This document shows positions 27,398 through 38,260 of a DNA stretch of 64,000 bases, piece by piece. The notes under the pieces were generated by a model. The model did no database searches, was not told the origin of the DNA, and saw only the letters and a list, made by a program, of their open reading frames with translations. Each line of letters begins with the position of its first letter. Within the stretch, counting starts at the first letter, position 1. The stretch is from Thauera sedimentorum. GTDB taxonomy: Bacteria; Pseudomonadota; Gammaproteobacteria; Burkholderiales; Rhodocyclaceae. Location of the stretch: the NCBI RefSeq assembly GCF_014489115.1, contig NZ_JACTAH010000001.1, forward strand, positions 310,001 through 374,000. The letters run 5' to 3'. A program made the translations under genes and the position numbers.

Positions 27398-28216
27398 TCA
27401 GCGCCCTTCCAGGCGAAACACGATGGGCACCCGCAGCCAGCTGTCCACCGGCTGGCTGCCGCGTCTTGCCGGCTCGAAGCGCCAGTGGGCGACGGCATCG
27501 CGCGCCGCACGGTCGAGCCGCGGGTGGCTGCTGCTCTCGGCGATCTCGATTTCCGCCGCACGTCCGGAGGCCAGCACGTGGACGCGCAGCGTCACCTGGC
27601 CTTCTTCCCCCCGGCGTCGCGCGGCGGCGGGATAGCCGGGCGGGGGATTGTGCAGGTAATCGGCGTCGTAACGTGCGGGCGCCAGGGTCTCCGCCTGTTG
27701 CCGGCTGGTCGCTGCCACTGCGCTGGTAGTGGGGGCCGGGGCTTGGTCGGCGGGCGGTTGAACCTCTGTTGCCGGATCGGGGGCGGATTCGCCGGGCGGC
27801 CGGGCGGCGTGGTCCTCAGGGACCGGTACCACCGCGGCCGGTTCCGGCGCTTGCCGGGGCACGACAGGCGCGTGGCTTGCCGCAGTCGTGACCGGACGGG
27901 CGTTCTGCGGCGGCGGTAGCGGACGTGGCTTGGGCGCCTGGGCGGACGGCTTGGGTTTGACGGGTTCCTGCGCTGGCCGGGGGGGCAGGCTGGGCGTCGC
28001 CGTCGGTTGGGCGACCGGTGGCGTGAGCAGCTGGACGCTCACCACGCTCTCGGCAGGGCGCGCCTGGGTCAGTGGTTCATCGCCCAGGCCCAGCCAGGCC
28101 AGGCCGGCCACGTGCAGGCCTGCGACCAGCGCAAGCCAGCCCCATTGCAGCGGCGGCAGCACGGTGGCGCCATGGGCGCCGCCGGAGGACAGCAGGGAGG
28201 GCGTGGGGTTGTTCAT
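27398..28216 (-). CDS. tonB: TonB energy transducer
   Basis: A 272-residue TonB. One N-terminal anchor span (LQWGWLALVAGLHVAGLAW) is followed by a long Pro-rich periplasmic stretch (about residues 55-180) and the C-terminal domain with YLHNPPPGYPAAARRRGEEG and VLASGRAAEIEIAESS. It couples the proton gradient to outer-membrane transporters. No exbB or exbD is adjacent. A cobalamin riboswitch in its leader suggests use for vitamin B12 uptake. Confidence 0.88.
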   Translation of the reverse strand: MNNPTPSLLSSGGAHGATVLPPLQWGWLALVAGLHVAGLAWLGLGDEPLTQARPAESVVSVQLLTPPVAQPTATPSLPPRPAQEPVKPKPSAQAPKPRPLPPPQNARPVTTAASHAPVVPRQAPEPAAVVPVPEDHAARPPGESAPDPATEVQPPADQAPAPTTSAVAATSRQQAETLAPARYDADYLHNPPPGYPAAARRRGEEGQVTLRVHVLASGRAAEIEIAESSSHPRLDRAARDAVAHWRFEPARRGSQPVDSWLRVPIVFRLEGR

Positions 28217-28329
28217 CTCGGCCCGCGGAACCAGACTATTGCGCGGGCGGACACGGGCACGAGGCTCGCGACGCGCAGCCGACCCGCAGCGCTTCACACA
28301 CGGCCGGTGCATGGCGCCGGGCCGCATCA

Positions 28330-28460
28330 TTGGAAGGCCGGTCTCCGGGCTCGGCGCGGAAGGTCTTTCCAGCGCCATACCGTTGCGGGGGCAGCACAGG
28401 CCTTGCACCTGTTTCCCGATTCTCCTTCGCGGCGACAGCCGGCGAAGGCACCTTCTATTC
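28330..28460 (-). promoter_or_regulatory. Cobalamin riboswitch in the tonB leader
   Basis: Read on the minus strand the region shows the landmark order of a cobalamin riboswitch: GGGAAACAGGTGCAAGGCCT, then CTGCCCCCGCAACGGTA, then the B12 box GCCCGGAGACCGGCC (about 28336-28350). A minus-strand TATAAT lies just upstream (28468-28476). It should lower tonB expression when cobalamin is plentiful. End points are approximate. Confidence 0.88.
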
Positions 28461-28531
28461 AGCGCTGCATTATAGGCGGTGCAGGCTTTCCCGTATAATT
28501 TCGCCCACTTTTTCCATGGGAGGGTTGTGTA

Positions 28532-29059
28532 ATGGGCTTCGAAAACGTCCCCGCCGGCAAGGATGTGCCGAACGACATCAACGTCATCATCGAGATTCCG
28601 GCGCAGGCCGATCCGATCAAGTTCGAGGTGGACAAGGACAGCGGCGCGGTCTTCGTCGATCGCTTCATGGGCACCTCCATGCGCTACCCGATCAACTACG
28701 GCTACGTGCCGCACACCATCGCCGGCGACGGCGACCCGGTGGACGTGCTGGTGGTCACCCCCTTCCCGCTGCTGCCGGGCGTGGTGATCCGCTGCCGTCC
28801 GGTCGGCGTGCTGAAGATGGAAGACGAGTCGGGCATGGACGCCAAGGTGGTGGCGGTGCCGGTCTCCAAGCTGACCCCGCTGTACGACAAGGTGCAGACC
28901 ACCGACGACCTGCCCGAGCTGCTGATGAAGCAGACCGTGCACTTCTTCGAGCACTACAAGGATCTCGAGCCGGGCAAGTGGGTCAAGGTGCTGGGCTGGG
29001 GCTCGGTGGACGAGGCCCGCAAGGAAATCACCGACGGCCTGGCCAACGCCGCCAAGTGA
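28532..29059 (+). CDS. ppa: Inorganic pyrophosphatase
   Basis: A 175-residue family I soluble pyrophosphatase of normal length. The active-site segments [20 protein letters not shown] and [11 protein letters not shown] hold the metal-binding Asp residues. It hydrolyses PPi to drive biosynthesis. TATAAT at 28494-28499 is a likely -10, and AGGGTTG precedes the ATG. Confidence 0.96.
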   Translation: MGFENVPAGKDVPNDINVIIEIPAQADPIKFEVDKDSGAVFVDRFMGTSMRYPINYGYVPHTIAGDGDPVDVLVVTPFPLLPGVVIRCRPVGVLKMEDESGMDAKVVAVPVSKLTPLYDKVQTTDDLPELLMKQTVHFFEHYKDLEPGKWVKVLGWGSVDEARKEITDGLANAAK

Positions 29060-29094
29060 TCGCCGTGGCCCGGTGAACGCCGGGCAGCAGGATG

Positions 29095-29119
29095 GAAGGC
29101 CCGCCGCGTGCGGGCCTTC
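29095..29119. terminator. Hairpin between ppa and the converging acyltransferase gene
   Basis: GAAGGCCCG pairs with CGGGCCTTC around a 7-nt loop. There is no clear T-run on either strand, so its terminator activity is uncertain. Confidence 0.35.
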
Positions 29120-29125
29120 GTGCGT

Positions 29126-30253
29126 CTACGGCCCGCTGCGGAAGGGCGAGCGTTCGGCCAGTTCGTCGAGGTAGAAGCGCACGCCCTTGCGTTCGCGCGC
29201 GAGGAAATCGTCCACCGCGTCGCGGAAGCGCGGATCTGCGATCCAGTGCGCCGAGCAGGTGGGTACCGGTTCCAGGCCGCGCGAGAGTTTGTGTTCGCCC
29301 TGCGCGCCGCCTTCGAAGCGCGACAGTCCCTGTGCGATGCAGTAGTCGATGGCCTGGTAGTAGCACAGCTCGAAATGCAGGAAGGGCAGCGCCTCGGTCG
29401 CGCCCCAGTAGCGCCCGTAGAGCGCCTCGCGGTCGCACAGGAAGAACGCGGCGGCGACCGGTTCGCCCTGCCGTTCGGCGACCAGCAGGCGCACCCCGCC
29501 GGGCAGGGCGGCCGCCAGCGCCGGGAAGAATGCCGGGGTCAGATAGGGCGTGGAGCGGTGCAGCGCGTAGGTGAGGCTGTAGCAGCGGTGGAAGAAGGCC
29601 CAGTCGGCTGCGCTCGCGCCGTGGCCGTCGAGCCAGCGCAGGCTCAGCCCGTGTGCGGCGGCGCGGCGGCGTTCCTGGCGGATCTTCTTGCGCTTGTCGT
29701 GGTTGAGCTGGGCCAGGAAATCTTCGAAGTCGCGGTAGCCGGCGTTGCGCCAGTGGAACTGCACCCCGTGGCGCAGCATCAGCCCGGCTTCGGCCAGCCA
29801 GGGGGCTTCTTCATCGGCGGGAAAGAGCAGGTGGAAGGACGACAGGCCGCTGTCGGCAACCGTGTCCAGCACCGCGGCGAGCAGGGCCTTGCGGTCTGCG
29901 CCGCTGTGGCCGAGCAGGCGTGCGCCGGGGATGGGTGTGAACGGCACCGCGGCGAGCCACTTCGGGTAGTAGGCCAGCCCGTGGCGGGCATAGGCTTCCG
30001 CCCAGGCCCAGTCGAACACGTATTCCCCGTAGGAGTGCTGCTTTTCGTAGAGCGGCATCGCGGCCACCAAGGTGCCGTCGCGCCACAGCGTCGCGTGGCG
30101 CGGCAGCCAGCCGCTGCGCCCGCCCACGCAGCCGGTGGCCTCCAGTGCATGCAGGTAGGCGTGCGACAGGCAGGCCTGCGAGCCGGCCAGCGCGTCCCAG
30201 TGGGCAGCAGGCAGGTCGCTCAGTCCGTTGAGCAGGCGAAAACGGTCCGCCAA
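29126..30253 (-). CDS. GNAT/FemAB-like acyltransferase (COG3146 type)
   Basis: A 375-residue protein with the COG3146 pattern: FDWAWAEAYARHGLAYYPK in the N-terminal half, LNHDKRKKIRQERRR in the middle, and CYYQAIDYCIAQGL followed by FEGGAQGEHKLSRGL near the end. The family is predicted to acylate peptides or cell-wall precursors, but its substrate is unknown. I chose the TTG at 30253, which sits 7 bases after GGAGG; a TTG 15 codons upstream lacks this. Confidence 0.75.
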   Translation of the reverse strand: MADRFRLLNGLSDLPAAHWDALAGSQACLSHAYLHALEATGCVGGRSGWLPRHATLWRDGTLVAAMPLYEKQHSYGEYVFDWAWAEAYARHGLAYYPKWLAAVPFTPIPGARLLGHSGADRKALLAAVLDTVADSGLSSFHLLFPADEEAPWLAEAGLMLRHGVQFHWRNAGYRDFEDFLAQLNHDKRKKIRQERRRAAAHGLSLRWLDGHGASAADWAFFHRCYSLTYALHRSTPYLTPAFFPALAAALPGGVRLLVAERQGEPVAAAFFLCDREALYGRYWGATEALPFLHFELCYYQAIDYCIAQGLSRFEGGAQGEHKLSRGLEPVPTCSAHWIADPRFRDAVDDFLARERKGVRFYLDELAERSPFRSGP

Positions 30254-30429
30254 GTTGGTGCCTCCGCGCAGTCGCCCAGTTATTGTGCAACTGCGCAAAT
30301 CGTTTCCGGGTCAGAGGGTTGGGTGAGCTGTTCCGCTCTTATCCACAGGCTTGCCCACCTTGTCTGTGCAATACTGCATCGCAAGGTCGGCGCGCCGGAA
30401 AGGCGGATCACACGGTATAGTTGCGGCCC

Positions 30430-32046
30430 ATGAATACCACGCTTTCGATCGCTGTCGCACAGCTCAATTTCACCGTTGGCGACCTCGTCGGCAACGCCGA
30501 CCGCATCATCGACGCGCTGGCGCGCGCGCGCGCCGAAGGTGCCGACCTGCTGCTCACCCCGGAACTGGCGCTGTCCGGCTATCCGCCCGAAGACCTGCTG
30601 CTGCGGCCGGACTTCTACCGCGCCTGCGCGCGCGAGATCGAACGCATCCTGCCGCATACCCAGGGCATCACCCTGGTCCTCGGCCATCCCGAGGAGCGCG
30701 GCCGGCAGCGTTTCAACGCGGCCTCGGTGATCCGCGACGGCGTGGTGCAGGCGGTGTATCACAAGCTCCTGCTGCCCAACTACGAGGTCTTCGACGAAGA
30801 GCGCTACTTCGATCCGGGCATGGCGGCGTGCGTGTTCAGCCTCAAGGGCGTCAGCCTGGGCGTGAACATCTGTGCGGACGTATGGGAGCCGGGTCCGGCC
30901 GAACTGGCCCGCAAGGCCGGGGCGCAGGCGCTGCTGGTGCTCAACGCCTCGCCCTATCACATGAACAAGCAGGCCAGCCGCTATGAAGTGCTGCGCGCCC
31001 GCGTGGCCGTCACCGGCATGCCGGTGCTGTACTGCAACATGGTCGGCGGGCAGGACGAACTGGTGTTCGACGGCGCCTCCTTCGCGCTCGACGGCAAGGG
31101 AGGGCTGGCCTGGCAGGTGCCGTCCTTCGACGAGCGGGTGGACGTGGTGCGCTTTGCCGAGGGGCGCTGGTTGCCGGGAGCCAAGGCCGAGCCGCGCACG
31201 CTGGAGGCCGAGGTCTACGAGGCGCTCAAGTGGGGGGTGCGCGACTACCTGGGCAAGAACCGCTTCCCTGGCGCGATCATCGGCCTGTCCGGCGGTATCG
31301 ACTCCGCGCTGACGCTGGCGGTTGCGGTCGATGCGCTCGGCGCCGAGCGGGTGCGCGCGGTGATGATGCCCTCGCCCTACACCGCGCAGATGAGCCTGGA
31401 CGACTCGCGCGAAATGGTCCGCCGGCTGGGCGTGCGCTACGACGAGATCCCGATCGAGCCGGCGATGCAGGCCTTCGGCGGCCTGCTCGCGGAGCAGTTC
31501 GCCGGCCTGCCGGCCGACACCACGGAGGAGAACCTGCAGAGCCGCATCCGCGGGATGATCCTGATGGCGCTGTCCAACAAGACCGGCGCCATCGTGCTGA
31601 CCACCGGCAACAAGAGCGAGATGGCCACCGGCTATGCCACGCTGTACGGCGACATGGCCGGCGGTTTCGCGGTGCTCAAGGATCTGTACAAGACCTTCGT
31701 GTTCCGGCTTTCGCGCTGGCGCAACACCCAGGGCGAGGTGATCCCGCCCAACATCATCGCCCGCCCGCCATCCGCCGAACTCAAGCCCGACCAGACCGAC
31801 CAGGACACGCTGCCGCCCTACGACGTGCTCGACGCGATCATCCAGGCCTACATGGAGCGCGACGAGTCGCCGCGCGAGATCATCGCCGCCGGCTATCCGG
31901 AAGAGGACGTACGGCGCACCGTGGCGATGCTCAAGCGCAACGAATACAAGCGCCGCCAGGCGCCGGTGGGCATCCGCGTGACCCGCCGCGGCTTCGGCAG
32001 GGACTGGCGTTATCCGATAACATCGCGCTACCAGGACGAATTCTGA
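30430..32046 (+). CDS. nadE: Glutamine-dependent NAD(+) synthetase
   Basis: A 538-residue two-domain enzyme. The N-terminal nitrilase-like glutaminase has the Glu-Lys-Cys triad in LLTPELALSGY, YHKLLLPNYEVF and NICADVWEP. The C-terminal synthetase has the ATP PP-loop GLSGGIDSALT. It amidates nicotinate adenine dinucleotide to NAD. A -10 (TATAGT) lies just upstream. Confidence 0.95.
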   Translation: MNTTLSIAVAQLNFTVGDLVGNADRIIDALARARAEGADLLLTPELALSGYPPEDLLLRPDFYRACAREIERILPHTQGITLVLGHPEERGRQRFNAASVIRDGVVQAVYHKLLLPNYEVFDEERYFDPGMAACVFSLKGVSLGVNICADVWEPGPAELARKAGAQALLVLNASPYHMNKQASRYEVLRARVAVTGMPVLYCNMVGGQDELVFDGASFALDGKGGLAWQVPSFDERVDVVRFAEGRWLPGAKAEPRTLEAEVYEALKWGVRDYLGKNRFPGAIIGLSGGIDSALTLAVAVDALGAERVRAVMMPSPYTAQMSLDDSREMVRRLGVRYDEIPIEPAMQAFGGLLAEQFAGLPADTTEENLQSRIRGMILMALSNKTGAIVLTTGNKSEMATGYATLYGDMAGGFAVLKDLYKTFVFRLSRWRNTQGEVIPPNIIARPPSAELKPDQTDQDTLPPYDVLDAIIQAYMERDESPREIIAAGYPEEDVRRTVAMLKRNEYKRRQAPVGIRVTRRGFGRDWRYPITSRYQDEF

Positions 32047-32439
<393 letters not shown>

Positions 32440-32465
32440 GCGCCGTTCAGCGTCAGGCTCCATTC

Positions 32466-32537
32466 GTAGGAGCGGCCTTGGCTGCGATGAGGCGTGCGGA
32501 AAACGAAGGCTGCAATCGCGGCCAAGGCCGCTCCTAC
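32466..32537. repeat. REP-type inverted pair (REPIN-like)
   Basis: GTAGGAGCGGCCTTGGC and its inverted copy GCCAAGGCCGCTCCTAC flank about 38 bases, and the inner parts (GCTGCGATGAG / TGCAATCGC) are partly related. The core GTAGGAGCGGCC is a common REP motif in Pseudomonas and relatives. One arm overlaps the end of the Smr-domain gene. No second copy was noticed in this window. Confidence 0.75.
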
Positions 32538-33307
32538 ACGCCCTGAGTCTTGTCCCGGGCGCCGCCCGGCGCCCGCAGCAACACCAGCAGCGCACCGGAA
32601 CCGCCGGCATGCGGGCCGGCCTGGCAGAAGGCGAGGATCTCCTCGCGCTGCGCCAGCCAGCCGCGCGAGAGCTGCTTGAGGATCGATACCCGTCCCGGCG
32701 ATCCCAGTCCCTTGCCATGAATCACCCGCACGCAGCGCCGCCCGCGCTGCAGGCTGGCCTGCAGGAAGCGGCCGAGCGCCTCGCGCGCCTCGTCGCGGGT
32801 CAGGCCGTGCAGGTCGACTTCGCCCTGCAGCACCCAGCGCCCGCGACGCAGGTCGCTGAGAACACGGCGCGGCAGACCGGGGCGCAGGAAGGCGGCTTCC
32901 TCGCCGATGTCCAGGCGATCTTCGAAACTGAGCGGGGTGTGCAGCGACTCGTGCAGCGTGGCCGACTCGTCGGCGTGGCGGCGCAAGGGCAGGGGGGGCG
33001 GTGGCGTGGCGCCGGTCTCCACGCGCGCGTGGCGCGCCGCCAGCGGCTGGACTTCGCTCATGGCGCTGCGAAACAGCGCGCGTTCGTCGGCGCTGGGGCC
33101 AGTGGGAGGCGGCGGCTCCTCCGCCGGGGCGGGTGGGGCGGTCTGCTTGTGGCGGTCCCGGGCTGCTTCCCAGGCGCGCATCAGCGGACTTTGCGGCTTC
33201 TTGCGCAGCGCCTTCAGGTCGGCGAGGGCGCGCAGCGGCGCCGGCTGCGCGTCGCCGGCCGCCGCCGCGGGCCGTTCCGGCGGGCGGGGGCGGGCGCGGC
33301 GCGACAT
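32534..33307 (-). CDS. Smr-domain protein
   Basis: A 257-residue protein. The N-terminal two thirds are charged and Pro/Ala-rich; the C-terminal Smr domain has VDLHGLTRDEAREAL and VIHGKGLGSPG. Smr domains are small nucleases acting on DNA or RNA (MutS2, YdaL). Its stop codon lies inside the REP arm. Confidence 0.87.
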   Translation of the reverse strand: MSRRARPRPPERPAAAAGDAQPAPLRALADLKALRKKPQSPLMRAWEAARDRHKQTAPPAPAEEPPPPTGPSADERALFRSAMSEVQPLAARHARVETGATPPPPLPLRRHADESATLHESLHTPLSFEDRLDIGEEAAFLRPGLPRRVLSDLRRGRWVLQGEVDLHGLTRDEAREALGRFLQASLQRGRRCVRVIHGKGLGSPGRVSILKQLSRGWLAQREEILAFCQAGPHAGGSGALLVLLRAPGGARDKTQGV

Positions 33308-33315
33308 GACGGGAC

Positions 33316-34365
<1,050 letters not shown>

Positions 34366-34440
34366 TCACAATTCTTCAATCGCCGGAGTGGCGGCTATTT
34401 TTTAGTGGCGCCGGGATTGTCGTCCGTCATAGATGTTCGT

Positions 34441-34463
34441 CTATACTCCGTGACACCGATCAC
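34441..34463 (+). promoter_or_regulatory. Promoter and CRP-like site before the CRP-type regulator
   Basis: TATACT (about 34442-34447) is a likely -10. GTGACACCGATCAC (34450-34463) fits the CRP pattern GTGA-N6-TCAC. Position just downstream of the -10 would favour self-repression. Confidence 0.5.
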
Positions 34464-34505
34464 GCTGCAGCCATTGTTTCGCAGAGCATGCCCCACGGAG
34501 ACCTC

Positions 34506-35177
34506 ATGAGCCAGCCGACCGCCGTTTCCACCATCGCCTTGAAGACCTTCTCCCTGTTCCAGGGCTTGTCCGACGAGGTCCTCTCCACGGTGGCGCACTG
34601 TTCGATGATGCGGCGCTTTCCGCGCGGGCAGGCGGTGGTGCTCGCAGGCGACCGCAGCGACTTCGTTTATTTCGTGCTGACCGGCAGCCTCAAGGTGGTG
34701 GTCAGCGACGAGGACGGGCGCGAGGTGATCCTGTCCATTCTCGGCCAGGGCGAGTTGTTCGGCGAGATGGCGATCTTCGGCGAGCAGCCGCGCTCGGCCT
34801 CGGTGGTGGCGGTCACGCCCTCCGACCTGGTGATGATCCCCAAGCAGGATTTCCGCCAGATCATGAAGGACAACTTCGAGGTCGCCTGGCGCATCATGTG
34901 CAATCTGGCCGAGCGCCTGCGCAACGCCGACCGCAAGATCGAGAGCCTGGCCCTGATGGACGTGTACGGCCGGGTGGCGCGTCTGCTGCTGGAAATGGCC
35001 GAGGAACACGGCGGCGAGATGATCGTGGTGCGCAAGATCTCCAAGCAGGACATCGCCAAGATGATCGGCGCCTCGCGCGAGATGGTCAGCAGGGTGATGA
35101 AGGATCTCAGCGTCCAGGGGCTGATCGAGGAAGGCGAGCGCGGCATCGTGCTGCGCGAGCGCCTCAACGACGTCTGA
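34506..35177 (+). CDS. CRP-type transcriptional regulator
   Basis: A 223-residue CRP/FNR family protein. The sensor barrel has FVLTGSLKVVVSDEDGREVI and GELFGEMAIFGEQPRSASVVA, the phosphate-binding type region of cAMP-like sensors. The HTH reads ISKQDIAKMIGASREMVSRV, with R-E-x-x-S-R like CRP. It therefore probably binds TGTGA-type sites. GGAGACCTC precedes the ATG at 34506. It differs from the Dnr- and FNR-type paralogues in this window. Confidence 0.85.
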   Translation: MSQPTAVSTIALKTFSLFQGLSDEVLSTVAHCSMMRRFPRGQAVVLAGDRSDFVYFVLTGSLKVVVSDEDGREVILSILGQGELFGEMAIFGEQPRSASVVAVTPSDLVMIPKQDFRQIMKDNFEVAWRIMCNLAERLRNADRKIESLALMDVYGRVARLLLEMAEEHGGEMIVVRKISKQDIAKMIGASREMVSRVMKDLSVQGLIEEGERGIVLRERLNDV

Positions 35178-35303
35178 GCGCCGGCCCGGCGGCATGTCCG
35201 GGTCGCCATTGTTACCGCCGGCAACCGTGAGGGTGAGGGAAGGCCCGTTCGCATATAATCGGCTGCCGACCCTGCCACCGGATTCGCCCGGCGCCCCTTT
35301 CTG

Positions 35304-37595
35304 ATGCTGTCCCGTTCCGCTTCACGTTCCCAACCGCTTCCCGAGAAGATTTCGCTCCTGCTGCAGGAGGCGAAGTGGCTCGCGCTCGGCGTGCTGTCGC
35401 TGTACATCGGCCTGATCCTGCTCGGCTACAGCAAGACCGACCCGGGCTGGTCGCATGCGGCCGAAGTCGCGCGCGTGAGCAATCCCGGCGGGCGCTTCGG
35501 CGCATGGCTGGCGGACCTGCTGTTCTACCTGTTCGGGCTCTCCGCCTGGTGGTGGGTGATCTTTCTCGGATACGGGCTGGCCTGGGGTTTTCGCCGTTTG
35601 CGCCATGCCTACCAGGCGGACCGGCGTTCCTTCTTCATCGTCCTGGCCGGTTTCTTCGTGGTGCTGCTGAGCAGCAGCGCGCTCGAGTCCCTGCGTTTCC
35701 ATACGCATGGCGCCGCGCTGCCGCTGGCGCCTGGCGGGCTGGTCGGCGTGGAACTGGGCGCCGCGGTGCAACGCTATCTGGGTTTCACCGGCGGCACGCT
35801 GATGTTGCTGGCCCTGCTCGCCTCGGGCCTGTCGCTGTTCTCCGGCATCTCCTGGTTCACCGTGATCGAGCGGGTCGGTCTGGGACTGGAGCAGGCCTGG
35901 TTGGCTGCCCAGCATGCCTACTACACCTGGCAGGACCGTCGGGCCGGCCGCGAACTCGCGCAGAAGCGCGAGGCGGTGGTCGAGACCAAGCGTCGCAAGA
36001 CGGTGGAGGCGCCGCCGCCGCAACTGCGCATCGAGCCGGCGGTGGTCGAGGTGCCCAAGTCCGAGCGCGTGCAGAAGGAGCGCCAGCAGACCCTGTTTGC
36101 CGACCACGCGGAAGGCGGGCTGCCGCCGCTCGCGCTGCTCGACGAACCGGCCGGCAACGGCGAGCCGCCGTCGGCCGAATCGCTGGCCTTCACCTCGCGG
36201 CTGATCGAATCCAAGCTCGGCGAGTTCGGCGTCGAGGTCAAGGTGCTGGCCGCCTATCCGGGCCCGGTGATCACCCGCTACGAGATCGAGCCGGCCACCG
36301 GGGTAAAGGGCAGCCAGGTGGTCAATCTGGCCAAGGATCTCGCCCGCGCACTGTCGCTGATTTCCATCCGCGTGGTCGAGACGGTGCCGGGCAAGTCATG
36401 CATGGCGCTGGAACTGCCCAACCCCAAGCGCCAGACCGTGCGCCTGTCGGAGATCGTCGGCTCCAAGGTCTTCCACGACATGCATTCGCCGCTCACCGTG
36501 GTGCTCGGCAAGGACATCGGCGGCCTGCCGGTGGTGGCCGACCTCGCCAAGATGCCGCACCTGCTGGTGGCCGGCACCACCGGTTCGGGCAAGTCTGTGG
36601 GCATCAACGCGATGATCCTGTCGCTGCTCTACAAGAGCGAGCCCGAGCGGGTGCGGCTGATCATGGTCGACCCGAAGATGCTGGAGCTGTCCATCTACGA
36701 AGGCATCCCGCACCTGCTCGCGCCGGTGGTCACCGACATGAAGCACGCCGCCAACGCGCTGAACTGGTGCGTGGTGGAGATGGACAAGCGCTACAAGCTG
36801 ATGGCCGCGGTCGGCGTGCGCAACCTGGCGGGCTTCAACAAGGCGGTGGCGGAGGCGGCCAAGGCCGGCGCGCCGCTCACCAATCCGTTCTCGATCACCC
36901 CGGAGAGCCCGGAGCCGATCGAGCAACTGCCGCACATCGTGGTGGTGGTGGACGAGCTCGCCGACCTGATGATGGTGGCGGGCAAGAAGATCGAAGAGTT
37001 GATTGCCCGCCTGGCGCAGAAGGCGCGCGCGGCCGGCATCCATCTCATCCTTGCCACCCAGCGCCCCTCGGTGGACGTGATTACCGGCCTGATCAAGGCC
37101 AACGTGCCGACCCGCATCGCCTTCCAGGTCTCCAGCAAGATCGACTCGCGCACCATCCTCGACCAGATGGGCGCCGAGGCCCTGCTGGGCATGGGCGACA
37201 TGCTCTACCTGCCGCCGGGCACCGGCCTGCCGGTGCGGGTGCACGGTGCCTTCGTTGCCGACGAGGAAGTGCACAAGGTGGTCGAACACCTCAAGAAGAT
37301 GGGGCCGCCGGATTACGTGGAAGGCATCCTCTCCGCGCCCGAGGACGACATGGAGGCCGCGCTGGGCGGTGGCGGCGGCGAGGGCGGCGACGAGGCCGAT
37401 CCGCTCTACGACCAGGCCGTCGAAGTGGTCGTCAAGACCCGGCGGCCGTCGATCTCCCTGGTGCAGCGCCACCTGCGCATCGGCTACAACCGTGCCGCGC
37501 GCCTGATCGAGCAGATGGAGCGCGCCGGACTGGTGAGCGCCATGGGCAGCAACGGCAACCGTGAAGTGATCGTTCCGCCCAAGGAGGGCGACTGA
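35304..37595 (+). CDS. ftsK: DNA translocase FtsK
   Basis: A 763-residue septal DNA pump. Four N-terminal spans (to about residue 175) and a short linker are followed by the RecA-like motor with Walker [10 protein letters not shown] and Walker [13 protein letters not shown], and a C-terminal gamma winged helix ([20 protein letters not shown]) that reads KOPS. It clears and aligns chromosome termini at division. TATAAT lies about 50 bases upstream. Confidence 0.96.
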   Translation: MLSRSASRSQPLPEKISLLLQEAKWLALGVLSLYIGLILLGYSKTDPGWSHAAEVARVSNPGGRFGAWLADLLFYLFGLSAWWWVIFLGYGLAWGFRRLRHAYQADRRSFFIVLAGFFVVLLSSSALESLRFHTHGAALPLAPGGLVGVELGAAVQRYLGFTGGTLMLLALLASGLSLFSGISWFTVIERVGLGLEQAWLAAQHAYYTWQDRRAGRELAQKREAVVETKRRKTVEAPPPQLRIEPAVVEVPKSERVQKERQQTLFADHAEGGLPPLALLDEPAGNGEPPSAESLAFTSRLIESKLGEFGVEVKVLAAYPGPVITRYEIEPATGVKGSQVVNLAKDLARALSLISIRVVETVPGKSCMALELPNPKRQTVRLSEIVGSKVFHDMHSPLTVVLGKDIGGLPVVADLAKMPHLLVAGTTGSGKSVGINAMILSLLYKSEPERVRLIMVDPKMLELSIYEGIPHLLAPVVTDMKHAANALNWCVVEMDKRYKLMAAVGVRNLAGFNKAVAEAAKAGAPLTNPFSITPESPEPIEQLPHIVVVVDELADLMMVAGKKIEELIARLAQKARAAGIHLILATQRPSVDVITGLIKANVPTRIAFQVSSKIDSRTILDQMGAEALLGMGDMLYLPPGTGLPVRVHGAFVADEEVHKVVEHLKKMGPPDYVEGILSAPEDDMEAALGGGGGEGGDEADPLYDQAVEVVVKTRRPSISLVQRHLRIGYNRAARLIEQMERAGLVSAMGSNGNREVIVPPKEGD

Positions 37596-37596
37596 G

Positions 37597-38247
37597 ATGT
37601 TTCTTCCTAGACGCGCGGCACTCGCTCGCCTGGCGGGCTGTGCCGTGCTGGCCGTGGCGGCGGCGCTCCCCGCGGGCGGTGCGCTGGCGGCCGACGGCAT
37701 CGCCCAGCTGCGGCGCTTTGTCGCCGAGATCCGCCATGCGCAGGGCGAATTCGAACAGACCGTGCATTCGACTTCCGGGCGCAAGCCGCAACAGGCCAGC
37801 GGGCAGTTCGCCTTCTCCCGCCCGGGGCGCTTCCGCTGGAGCTACGACACTCCCTACCAGCAGCTGCTGGTGGGCGACGGCGAGCGCCTGTGGTCCTGGG
37901 ACCGCGACCTCGCCCAGGTCACCGTGCGGCCGCTGGGCGATGCGCTCGGCAGCACGCCGGCCGCGGTGCTGGTCGGCAGCAGCGATTTCGAATCGGCCTT
38001 CGAACTCTCCGACGGCGGCGCCTCCGACGGCCTCGCCTGGGTGGTGGCGCGCCCCCGCCACGCGGACAGCGGCTTCGAGTCGATGCGCCTGGGCCTGGCC
38101 GACGGAACGCTGCGGCGCATGGAGATGCGCGACAGCTTCGGCCAGAACACGGTGATCGTATTCACCCGCCTGGCCGCGGTCGGCGCCATAGACCCGCAGT
38201 TGTTCCGCTTCACGCCGCCGCCCGGGGCCGACGTGATCGGCCAGTGA
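37597..38247 (+). CDS. lolA: Outer-membrane lipoprotein carrier LolA
   Basis: A 216-residue periplasmic protein with a signal peptide (basic start, hydrophobic core, cleavage after ALA near residue 30). LolA features are EFEQTVHS, FSRPGRFRWSYDTPYQQLLVGDGERLW in two parts, and the late FTRL segment. It shuttles lipoproteins from LolCDE to LolB. It begins 1 base after ftsK; the ftsK-lolA-rarA order is common in this group. Confidence 0.92.
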   Translation: MFLPRRAALARLAGCAVLAVAAALPAGGALAADGIAQLRRFVAEIRHAQGEFEQTVHSTSGRKPQQASGQFAFSRPGRFRWSYDTPYQQLLVGDGERLWSWDRDLAQVTVRPLGDALGSTPAAVLVGSSDFESAFELSDGGASDGLAWVVARPRHADSGFESMRLGLADGTLRRMEMRDSFGQNTVIVFTRLAAVGAIDPQLFRFTPPPGADVIGQ

Positions 38248-38260
38248 CGCCGGCACGACG

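Noticed and set aside
32466..32537. Rho-independent terminator for the PII gene
   Set aside because: The stem is long but has no T-run, and the sequence matches REP elements better.
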